DNA of 10,813 bases from contig DASVWH010000233.1 in assembly GCA_036389715.1 (NCBI GenBank), positions 1-10,813 on the forward strand. The letters run 5' to 3'. This document shows, one piece after another, positions 1-6,317 of this stretch. The DNA is from DASVWH01 sp036389715. Lineage in GTDB: Bacteria > Acidobacteriota > Blastocatellia > Pyrinomonadales > Pyrinomonadaceae. Each line of letters begins with the position of its first letter. Position 1 is the first letter of the stretch. The translations under genes and the position numbers were made by a program. The notes beneath the pieces were generated by a model. It did no database searches. It worked only from the letters and a program-made list of their open reading frames with translations, and was not told the origin of the DNA.

Positions 1-1599
1 TATCGTGACGGGCGCGAACGTGTAGCCGCGCGCGGCCAGAAACTTCTCGAAGGCAGCCTTGGTCTCCAAGTCCGGCCCCGTGTTGAGATAAGGATAGAGG
101 AAATATCGGAGCCCCCGCCCGCGCTCACGCAGGAGATTGCCCGTCACGGCCTCGCCGCGCACCACGTCCCGCTCATAATCTTCGAGCGGCGTGTGATACA
201 GCCAGCGGTGCGAAAATGTCTGGTTGCCAAGCTCCAGCCCGGCGTCGAGCCACATCTTGAGCGCGGAGGTTCGCGGCTCCGGCCGGTCGCCGACGTATAA
301 GCCTTTCTCGCCGACGAAGCCGACTGCCGGGATGCGGTTCGACGTGATGCCCTTGAGCAGCTTTCTCGTCGTGCTCTCGACCGTCTGATCGTCGTCGCGC
401 TGGCTGCGCATGTAGGGCACGCTGTAGAACGTGATGGCGACCTCGCGCCTCGCAGATTCTGCCGCGCTCGATGCCCTGACGCCGCCCGCGACCGTCCCCG
501 TCGAGAGCAGGGCCCCGCGCGCTCCCGCGAAGAGGCCGCCAGCCCCGAGCAACAGTATCAGGCAGGCCAGCAGCGGCGAAGAATTTTTGGACGAAGAGGG
601 CGAGGCTTCGATCAGGCGGCGGATGCGCTGCAAGAGCGAGCCGCCGCCGCTGGCCGCCATCAAGAGCGGCTCCGGGCAGCTCGCGCGCAGCTGCTCAAGG
701 CGGGTCAGCGCGTGCGCGTAGGCCAGCACGTCGCCGCAGGCCGCAACCGCCAGATCATCGCAGCAATGCTCGCGCTCGACGCGCACCCGGCGCGAAACCC
801 ACCAGACCGCCGGGTGATAAAAGAGCAGCGTCTCGACCGCCGTTTGCAGCAGGTTGACCAGGTAATCATAGCGGCGAACGTGTGCCAGCTCGTGCGCCAG
901 CAGGGCTTCGACCTGCTCCGCGCTGAGTCCCGTCAGGATGCTGGCCGGGACCAGAATCACTGGCCGCACCCACCCGATTACAGTCGGCACTTCGGTCAGC
1001 ACGGATTCGCACAGGCGCACAGCACCGCAGACGTTGAGCCGTCTGGCCAGACGGGCGCTTCGCTCCTGCCATTCGCGCGCGAGCGGTCTGGTCTGTCGCA
1101 GGACCAGGCGGCGCGCAGCCAGCCATCCGCCGAGAAAGCGCAGCGAAAGGCCGAGCGCTCCGGCCAGCCAGGCGAGCACCAGCCACGGCATGAAGGAAGC
1201 GAACTGCTCTCCGGCCCAGCGTTGGAGCGGAGCGGCTTCGGGCGGCAGCACTTCGTCTGCGTTGACAGCGCCCGGCGACGTTACCCGCTCGTTGGCCGCA
1301 ACCACCGTCTTGCGTAGGCGTGAGCCGACGGCAGAGCCCTGCCCGGACTGCTGCTCCGCGGTCCGCAAGCCTTCCGCCGAGAAGCCGATGAGCCAGGCCG
1401 TCGTCACCGGCAGCGCGAGCATCAGCAACATGGCGGCGCAACCGGTGAGGTAACGCACCCCGGCGGCTCTCTCTCGCAAGAGCGCCGTCACCCCTGCGAA
1501 GAGGAGCGCCACCAGCGCGCCCTGCCAGATGAAGTGGACCAGCGCCCACCCGAGCGCCTGAAAGACGGGCTGCCCGAGCAGCATCCAGACGCTCTTCAT
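1..1599 (-). CDS. BlaR1-like M56 metalloprotease fused to a degenerate polysaccharide-deacetylase-like domain (C-terminus beyond window)
   Basis: I translated this frame by hand from ATG at 1599 to base 1: 533 codons with no stop, so the 3' end lies outside the window. Residues about 13-42, 51-73 and 143-165 are hydrophobic helices. The zinc-protease motif HELAH is at residues 236-240, followed by EREHCCDDLA (E277), the usual M56 third-ligand region. A fourth membrane helix lies at about 342-360. Known BlaR1/MecR1 proteins have this order: membrane protease, last helix, then an external sensor domain. Here the external part, from residue 386, resembles the polysaccharide deacetylase (NodB) fold, but the motif positions read ITFYSVP (387-395), GNQTFSH (458-464) and RYFLYP (498-503), where active relatives have TxDD, NHTxSH and RHP. 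The start overlaps the blaI stop as ATGA. Inferred role: transmembrane sensor protease that inactivates the neighbouring repressor when the outer domain binds a ligand, perhaps a cell-wall glycan. Domain assignment is firm for M56 and fairly firm for the deacetylase fold. Confidence 0.9.
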   Translation of the reverse strand, partial: MKSVWMLLGQPVFQALGWALVHFIWQGALVALLFAGVTALLRERAAGVRYLTGCAAMLLMLALPVTTAWLIGFSAEGLRTAEQQSGQGSAVGSRLRKTVVAANERVTSPGAVNADEVLPPEAAPLQRWAGEQFASFMPWLVLAWLAGALGLSLRFLGGWLAARRLVLRQTRPLAREWQERSARLARRLNVCGAVRLCESVLTEVPTVIGWVRPVILVPASILTGLSAEQVEALLAHELAHVRRYDYLVNLLQTAVETLLFYHPAVWWVSRRVRVEREHCCDDLAVAACGDVLAYAHALTRLEQLRASCPEPLLMAASGGGSLLQRIRRLIEASPSSSKNSSPLLACLILLLGAGGLFAGARGALLSTGTVAGGVRASSAAESARREVAITFYSVPYMRSQRDDDQTVESTTRKLLKGITSNRIPAVGFVGEKGLYVGDRPEPRTSALKMWLDAGLELGNQTFSHRWLYHTPLEDYERDVVRGEAVTGNLLRERGRGLRYFLYPYLNTGPDLETKAAFEKFLAARGYTFAPVTI

Positions 1600-1985
1600 C
1601 GCTCACCTCGCTCGAATTTATCCAGCAGCCGACGAATGTGCGCCAGCTCTTCGGCCGACGCCTTCTTGTCCGAAAGGACGTGCATCACGAGCTTGGCCGC
1701 GCTCCCGTCGAAGGCCCTGTCGAGCAGCTCGCCGACGAGCTGGCGCTGCGTCTGCTCGCGGGCCAGGAGCGGCTCGTAAACGTGTGCGCGCTGCCCCTCG
1801 TCTCGCTTGACCAGCCCCTTCTCCGTCATGATCTGCATCAGCTTGAGAACGGTCGTGTAGCCGGTCGCCCGGCTCCTGTTAAGGACTTCGTGAACCTCGC
1901 GGACGGTGCTCGGCCCGCGCTCCCAGAGCACTCGCAGGATGTCCAGCTCCGAACCGGTCGGCCGCGCCGCGTCTCTTTTTGTCAT
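1596..1985 (-). CDS. blaI: BlaI/MecI/CopY-family winged-helix transcriptional repressor
   Basis: 129 residues, the normal family length. The N-terminal winged helix (about residues 10-75) contains the typical run SELDILRVLWERGPSTVREV, then TGYTTVLKLMQIMTEKGLV. The C-terminal part (about 85-127) holds the dimerisation region with AKLVMHVLSD. In the known system BlaI dimers repress their own operon and are cut when the M56 sensor protease is activated. The ATG at 1985 has GGAAGG about 9 nt upstream (1995-2000). The gene is first in a two-gene operon and its stop overlaps the start of the M56 gene by 4 nt, so the two are probably translationally coupled. Two dyad operators lie 40-75 bp upstream. 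No beta-lactamase gene is visible in the window, so the regulon beyond its own operon is unknown. Confidence 0.95.
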   Translation of the reverse strand: MTKRDAARPTGSELDILRVLWERGPSTVREVHEVLNRSRATGYTTVLKLMQIMTEKGLVKRDEGQRAHVYEPLLAREQTQRQLVGELLDRAFDGSAAKLVMHVLSDKKASAEELAHIRRLLDKFERGER

Positions 1986-2017
1986 CTCATTTATCCTTCC
2001 CGAAAATCATCGCGCGC

Positions 2018-2047
2018 AAGTTACTACGAACTCTTTCGTATTGTCAA
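2018..2047 (-). promoter_or_regulatory. sigma70-type promoter of the blaI operon
   Basis: On the minus strand a perfect -35 TTGACA (2047-2042) is followed after 18 bp by TAACTT (2023-2018), which keeps the key TA...T of the -10. It lies 33-62 bp upstream of the blaI ATG. One operator dyad fills the -35/-10 spacer and the other overlaps the -35 edge, so bound repressor would block RNA polymerase. Seen directly in sequence; activity is inferred. Confidence 0.7.
2025..2040. promoter_or_regulatory. BlaI operator, proximal dyad
   Basis: Perfect inverted repeat TACGAA-CTCT-TTCGTA lying in the spacer of the blaI promoter. Its centre is 21 bp from that of the second dyad, two helical turns, so two repressor dimers could bind the same face. 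BlaI-family operators are short dyads of this kind, though the classic staphylococcal core is TACA/TGTA. Confidence 0.75.
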
Positions 2048-2060
2048 CGAATTTTTTCGT
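2047..2060. promoter_or_regulatory. BlaI operator, distal dyad
   Basis: Perfect inverted repeat ACGAA-TTTT-TTCGT abutting and overlapping by one base the -35 hexamer. It has the same half-site and the same 4-bp spacer as the proximal dyad. Two copies of one half-site arrangement within 36 bp upstream of a blaI gene is the main evidence. Confidence 0.7.
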
Positions 2061-2104
2061 ACTTACTTCCGGGAGCCTCTTAAAATTCCGGCTTGAAGCA
2101 TGAA

Positions 2105-2275
2105 GCGCGCTCGCAATTGTAAAGCCATTCGGATGCAATCGGACCGCAACCATCCGGGGCGCAACTGTTTGTAGGATGTCCTTGCTTGCGGGCAACATTC
2201 CTTTTTCTGGGAAGCGAGTAGGAGAAAAGGCAGGATGAAGCGCCGGACTTGGGGGAGTCCGGCGCTTCGTTTTTG
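2105..2275 (+). ncRNA. candidate small RNA ending at the 2237-2274 terminator
   Basis: No protein gene on the plus strand precedes the strong terminator, so something short may be transcribed here. The stretch can fold into a CGGATG/CATCCG hairpin (2130-2135 with 2151-2156), a bulged CCTTTTTCT/AGAAAAGG hairpin (2200-2208 with 2223-2230), and then the terminator stem. I cannot match it to 6S, SRP, tmRNA or RNase P RNA. No convincing plus-strand promoter was found: TAAAAT at 2081-2086 has no good -35. The 5' end given is arbitrary. A 24-codon ORF (2100-2174) lies inside but has no ribosome binding site. Confidence 0.25.
2237..2274 (+). terminator. strong intrinsic terminator, plus strand
   Basis: A perfect 13-bp stem (2237-2249 with 2256-2268) with loop TGGGGG is followed by G and five T. 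The minus strand lacks a T run after the stem, so it acts on plus-strand transcripts. The nearest plausible template is the unannotated DNA between the blaI promoter and this point; it may also shield the RNase gene from read-through. Confidence 0.75.
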
Positions 2276-2342
2276 CGTTGCAGGTTTGGCGGGTCTCCGT
2301 GCCCGAGGGGCGCGCACTGAAGGCGGCAAGCGCGTCTTGGGC

Positions 2343-2372
2343 TTCACGTTTGCCCGCCCTCTCGGTTATACT
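2343..2372 (+). promoter_or_regulatory. candidate promoter upstream of the RNase gene (distal)
   Basis: TTCACG (2343-2348), an 18-bp spacer, then TATACT (2367-2372), a 5/6 match to the -10 consensus. It would give a leader of roughly 745 nt before the RNase start. Pattern match only. Confidence 0.3.
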
Positions 2373-2512
2373 CTGAGGGCTCGTCCTGCCCCGTTCCATT
2401 CATTTCGGCGCGGCGCACGCCGGCTGAAGCGTTTGCGGAGACAACACAGGCAACCAGTTTTCCGGTGTGCGCTCCCGAAAGGCAAGACGCGGAATTTCTG
2501 AGGTCGTGTAAG

Positions 2513-2540
2513 TTCACTGACCGCTGACGTAACTTTTAAT
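2513..2540 (+). promoter_or_regulatory. candidate promoter upstream of the RNase gene (proximal)
   Basis: TTCACT (2513-2518), a 16-bp spacer, then TTTAAT (2535-2540) within a short AT-rich island that stands out from the GC-rich surroundings. It would give a leader of about 575 nt. Pattern match only. Confidence 0.3.
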
Positions 2541-3123
2541 TAACAGCTGCCGGGTCCCGCGCCCTGTGATTGCGCGAAGAAGACCGAACGCGCGCGCCGG
2601 GTTGGAAGACTCTCTTAAACGGCGCGAAACCGTCAGGGCTGACGGAAGACGGGTATCGAGCACGCAATGTTTGCGGCGCATGCTCCCCGCTTCGGGGCAG
2701 CCATTTCGACGGCGACGCGCAAGGGCAGCGGCCGGGGTTTCCTTTGAACCAGCCAGATTACTTCCGCGCAATGGAAGCGACGAGCCCACTCGTCCTTTAT
2801 TATCCGGCGCGCGACCAGCACCCGGGCGATTCGACGGCGAAGCGTTCGGGCGCGAGACCAGGGCCAGCCCTCGCGGCCGGCAAACCCGATTCACCAACTT
2901 CAGGCGAGCGCACCGCGCCCGCTCGACAGGCAGCACGCGCCCGCCTCGCCGTCAGGCTCGCAGGATGTGTGCGTCCGCCGTTTCAACCCATCCACACCGC
3001 GCCCATTAACACCTGTGGTTGTTTGAAGGACTCCAACGATGCGCCGCCGAGAGCGTGCGCCGGGTTTGCAGTCTCTCTCCCACATCTTTCCGGGCCGTCA
3101 TTTCAGGAGATACTTTCGAGAAC
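2541..3123 (+). other. long non-coding stretch, probable 5' leader of the RNase gene
   Basis: About 580 bp without a credible gene. Open frames exist on both strands, but they overlap each other, are Arg/Pro-rich, and none shows a recognisable domain. A compact hairpin CCGTCA-GGGC-TGACGG sits at 2630-2645. Known E. coli rne has a leader of several hundred nucleotides through which RNase E controls its own mRNA; a similar role here is inference. The only translation signal seen is AGGAGA at 3105-3110 just before the RNase start. Confidence 0.35.
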
Positions 3124-6100
3124 ATGGCAAAAGAATTGATCGTCAGCCTCAACGGGCGCGAAAAGAAGATAGCGATTATTGAAGACGACCGCGTGACGGA
3201 GTTCTACATCGAACGCGGCGAAGAGAATCAGGGCATCGTCGGCAACATCTACAAGGGGCGCGTGATGCGCGTCCTGCCCGGCATGCAGTCGGCCTTCGTG
3301 GACATCGGCCTCGAACGCGACGCCTTCCTCTACGTCTCGGACTTCTTCGACGAGGAGGAAGAGTTCGAGCGCATCGTGATTGATAAGACGAAGAAGGGTG
3401 ACGCGGCCGGAGCCGAGCGCGCCGCGCAGGAGCGCATCGAGCAGGCACGCATCGAGCGCGAGCAGCGGATGGAGGCCACACAGGAACGCGCCGAGCCGCT
3501 CCTGGATGCAGGCTTATCGGCCGTCGAAGAGTTTGATGTGCCCGACGACATTGAAGACGAGCTGCCGGAAGCAGCGGACGAGCCGGAGGCCGGGGCCGCG
3601 GTCGCAGTCGAGACGGCCGCCAGCTCCGCGCCAGAGGTTGAGGAAACGGCCGCCGAAGGCGAAGGCGGCAGGCGGCGCGGGCGCAGAGGACGCAGGCGCG
3701 GCGCGAAGGGCCTGGATGAACAGTCGCCCGCCGACGGGCGCGAACGCGAGCCGCGCGGCGTCGGAGCCATCGCAGCCGCAGAGATCGAGACTCCGTTCGT
3801 CGCCGACACAGGCTCTTTCGAGCGCGTCGTGGACGAAGACGAGGCCGCTGCCGAAAACGGCGCGATGTTCAAGGATGCGCGGCTGCAAGAGCGCATCTTC
3901 GATCAGATTCACGCCGTCGAGTTTGACATAGAGGATGTGCCGACGACGGAAGTCGGCGCGCTGCTCTCCGCCGAAACTCCTTCCGGCGGCTCGTTCCAGC
4001 GCATTGACGACAGCGACATCGCGCCCGGCCAGTCCGAGACGGCCAGTGTCCAGGAAACGGTCGCGGCCCACGTTGGCGCGTTCGTTGACGAGATCAACGA
4101 AGAGACCATCGGTGCGGCCCGGTCGTTCCAGAGAGTCAGCGACGACGAAGCGCCTGCGGACGCGGCGGGCGAAGAGGCTGCCGCCGAAACGGGAGGCAGG
4201 CGCGGCAGGCGCGGGGCCTCCAAGCGCGGCGCTAAGAGAGAGCCCGAAGCAGCGCCGCCCGTGACGGAACTGGCGGCCGAAGCCGCGGGCGAGAACGTTA
4301 CAGAGCAGACCGAAGACGAGGCCCCGAAGCCCAGGCGCACGAGCCGCAAGGGCGCTGCCGCGACCAAGTCCGCGACGAAGAGACCGGCCGCAACCAAGAA
4401 GACTGCGGCCAAGAAGGGGCGCACGCGTCGTGCGTCCAGCGCCGAATCCAGCGCTGAGGGCGAGACGGATATGGCCGTGCTCGAAACCGAAGCCGAGCGG
4501 GCCGAAAGCACTGACCTCGTCGCCTCCGAAGCGGCCGACGGCGGCCACTTTGAAGCGGGCGGCGACGAAGCGGGCTACGGCGACGCCGAAGCAAGCCTCA
4601 CCTCCGGCAGCGGTCGCGGCGAATTTGCCACCCGGCGCGGGGGACGACGCCGCAGGCGTCCGGCAGGCAAAGGCCCTGAGGGCAATGGCGCGGAGTCGCG
4701 CACCAACGGGAAAGACGAAGAGACGGACGCAGCCGATGAGGCGGAAGAGACGCCGAGCGTTAAGCCTGCCGCCGCTGCTGCTTCCCCTAAACCGGCTGCG
4801 GCAGGGCGCGCCGCCGGTGCGTCGGAACAGGGGCGACGTGAACGACCCGAGCCGCGTGAACGGCCGGAGCCGCGTGAACGACCGGAGCCGCGCGAACGGC
4901 CTGAGCAACGCGATGCGGAGCCGTCTCAACAGCAGCGCCCGGAGCGCGGCTCACGCCCGCAGCGCGAACGCAGCGACCGCGGCGGCTCACGCCGCGACCG
5001 CGACCGTCACCAACCGACCATCACGGACCTCCTGCGCGAGGGCCAGGAAGTCCTAGTCCAGATAGCCAAGGAGCCCATCGCCAAGAAGGGCGCGCGCATC
5101 ACTTCGCACATCGCGCTGCCGGGCCGTTTCCTGGTCTACATGCCAACGGTCGAGCACGTCGGCGTCTCGCGCAAGATCGAGTCCGACAGCGAGCGCGTGC
5201 GCCTGCGCAAGCTGATTCAAGCGATTCGCGCCGAGGAGGACGTGCCCTCGGGCGGCTTCATCGTCCGCACGGCGGGTGTGGGCATCAGCGAAGAGGACCT
5301 GCGCGACGACGCGCGTTATCTGGTCAGGACGTGGCTGGACATTCGCCGCGACGCCGAAAAGACCAAGGCCCCGGCGCTGGTTCACAGAGACCTGGACCTT
5401 GTCCAACGCATCCTGCGCGACCAGTTGTCCAGCGACTTCACGGCGATTCGCGTGGACTCCGAGGAAGAGTATGAGCGCATCGTCGAGTTCATCAATCGCA
5501 TCCAGCCGCGGATGGTCAAGCGCGTCAAGCTCTACACGCGCGAGACGCCGATTCTGGAAGCCTACGGCGTGCAGACCGAGATAGACAAGGCGATCAAGCC
5601 GCGCGTCTGGCTGCGCTCGGGCGGCTACCTGGTCATTAACCAGACGGAGGCGCTCGTCGCCATTGACGTGAACACGGGCAAGTTCGTCGGGCGCGGCGGG
5701 ACCCGTCTCGAAGACACCATCACGCGCACCAACATGGAGGCGGTCGAAGAGATCGTCAGGCAGATACGGCTGCGAGACCTGGGCGGCATCATCGTCCTCG
5801 ACCTGATTGACATGGAGGACAGGCGCAATCGCAACCGCGTCATGCAGGCTTTGCAGGAAGCGCTACAGGGCGACAAGTCGCCGACCAAGGTGCTCTCGTT
5901 CAATGATTTCGGCCTCGTCATCATGACCCGTAAACGCGTCAAGCAGTCGCTTGAGCGCACGCTCTGCGCGCCCTGCTCATACTGCCAGGGCGCTGGCCTC
6001 GTCAAATCGCCGCAGACCGTCTGCTACGAGATTCTGGAAGAGGCGCGCCGCCTGTCAAAGGGCATGAACGGCGACGGCATCAAGCAGACGACGCTCAGAA

Positions 6101-6237
6101 TCAACTCGGAAGTGGCCAGGGCGCTGCGCAGCACGGAGCGCGATGTCCTGACGGAGATCGAAGACTACCTGGGGGCCGTGGACATCACCAGCGATGACCA
6201 CATCCACCAGGAACAGTTCGATTTCGCTTTCATCTAA
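3124..6237 (+). CDS. rng: Rne/Rng-family ribonuclease (RNase E/G) with a ~555-residue disordered insert in the S1 domain
   Basis: 1037 residues. I chose ATG 3124 because family similarity starts there (MAKELIVSLNGREKKIAI) and AGGAGA lies 13 nt upstream; the frame stays open to an ATG at 3019, but that extension looks unrelated. Residues 1-75 are the RNase E/G N-terminus and first half of S1 (NIYKGRVMRVLPGMQSAFVDIG). Residues about 76-630 are an insert that is first acidic/Ala-rich and later Arg/Lys-rich. S1 resumes at ITDLLREGQEVLVQI (633-647). The catalytic core follows, with metal-binding Asp848 (AIDVNTGKF) and Asp893 (IIVLDLIDMED), equivalent to E. coli D303 and D346. The Zn-link reads CAPCSYCQGAG (948-958), with one more Cys than the usual CPxC pattern. 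The protein ends about 80 residues later, so there is no E. coli-type C-terminal scaffold. Expected role: endonucleolytic mRNA decay and rRNA/tRNA processing. The insert could supply the RNA- and protein-binding functions. Confidence 0.95.
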   Translation: MAKELIVSLNGREKKIAIIEDDRVTEFYIERGEENQGIVGNIYKGRVMRVLPGMQSAFVDIGLERDAFLYVSDFFDEEEEFERIVIDKTKKGDAAGAERAAQERIEQARIEREQRMEATQERAEPLLDAGLSAVEEFDVPDDIEDELPEAADEPEAGAAVAVETAASSAPEVEETAAEGEGGRRRGRRGRRRGAKGLDEQSPADGREREPRGVGAIAAAEIETPFVADTGSFERVVDEDEAAAENGAMFKDARLQERIFDQIHAVEFDIEDVPTTEVGALLSAETPSGGSFQRIDDSDIAPGQSETASVQETVAAHVGAFVDEINEETIGAARSFQRVSDDEAPADAAGEEAAAETGGRRGRRGASKRGAKREPEAAPPVTELAAEAAGENVTEQTEDEAPKPRRTSRKGAAATKSATKRPAATKKTAAKKGRTRRASSAESSAEGETDMAVLETEAERAESTDLVASEAADGGHFEAGGDEAGYGDAEASLTSGSGRGEFATRRGGRRRRRPAGKGPEGNGAESRTNGKDEETDAADEAEETPSVKPAAAAASPKPAAAGRAAGASEQGRRERPEPRERPEPRERPEPRERPEQRDAEPSQQQRPERGSRPQRERSDRGGSRRDRDRHQPTITDLLREGQEVLVQIAKEPIAKKGARITSHIALPGRFLVYMPTVEHVGVSRKIESDSERVRLRKLIQAIRAEEDVPSGGFIVRTAGVGISEEDLRDDARYLVRTWLDIRRDAEKTKAPALVHRDLDLVQRILRDQLSSDFTAIRVDSEEEYERIVEFINRIQPRMVKRVKLYTRETPILEAYGVQTEIDKAIKPRVWLRSGGYLVINQTEALVAIDVNTGKFVGRGGTRLEDTITRTNMEAVEEIVRQIRLRDLGGIIVLDLIDMEDRRNRNRVMQALQEALQGDKSPTKVLSFNDFGLVIMTRKRVKQSLERTLCAPCSYCQGAGLVKSPQTVCYEILEEARRLSKGMNGDGIKQTTLRINSEVARALRSTERDVLTEIEDYLGAVDITSDDHIHQEQFDFAFI
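4837..4908 (+). repeat. four 18-bp tandem repeats inside the RNase gene
   Basis: Four in-frame 18-bp units (4837, 4855, 4873, 4891) encode the hexapeptide RERPEP repeated, the last copy decaying to RERPEQ (residues 572-595). Units 1-3 differ only at single wobble-type bases, which suggests recent expansion. It lies near the end of the disordered insert. Confidence 0.9.
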
Positions 6238-6243
6238 CCGTCA

Positions 6244-6317
6244 GTTCAAGGCTCAAGGGTTTGAAAGCCTCTGCCCTTGAGCCTTGAACGTTGGACCTTG
6301 AACTCGGAACTCGATTT
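6244..6317. repeat. heptamer-periodic intergenic repeat with perfect 16-bp inverted arms
   Basis: Arms at 6244-6259 and 6274-6289 are perfectly complementary, with a 14-nt loop. The sequence after 6273 can be read as degenerate 7-mers (CCCTTGA, GCCTTGA, ACGTTGG, ACCTTGA, ACTCGGA, ACTCGAT), and the left arm likewise (GTTCAAG, GCTCAAG). There is no T run, so this is not a classic terminator, although the stem could stabilise the RNase mRNA 3' end. It fills the whole gap between the RNase and hydrolase genes. Confidence 0.75.

Noticed and set aside
866..1606. Open frame of 246 codons on the minus strand in another phase
   Set aside because: It shadows the M56 gene; the product is Arg/Ala/Gly-rich without any motif, while the overlapping frame has HELAH and membrane helices.
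2235..2501. 88-codon plus-strand frame starting with a nearby AGG-rich sequence
   Set aside because: Its first codons are the terminator stem at 2237-2268; the product is basic and without motif.
3019..3123. Upstream extension of the RNase frame to ATG 3019
   Set aside because: The 35 extra residues do not resemble the family, and a ribosome binding site and the family N-terminus both fit ATG 3124.
2570..3139. 189-codon plus-strand frame before the RNase gene
   Set aside because: It overlaps other equally long frames, has no recognisable domain or good ribosome binding site, and runs into the RNase start in another phase.
3514..4929. 471-codon minus-strand frame opposite the RNase insert
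   Set aside because: High GC and biased codon use in the low-complexity insert leave the antisense frame open by chance; the sense frame is continuous with conserved RNase domains.
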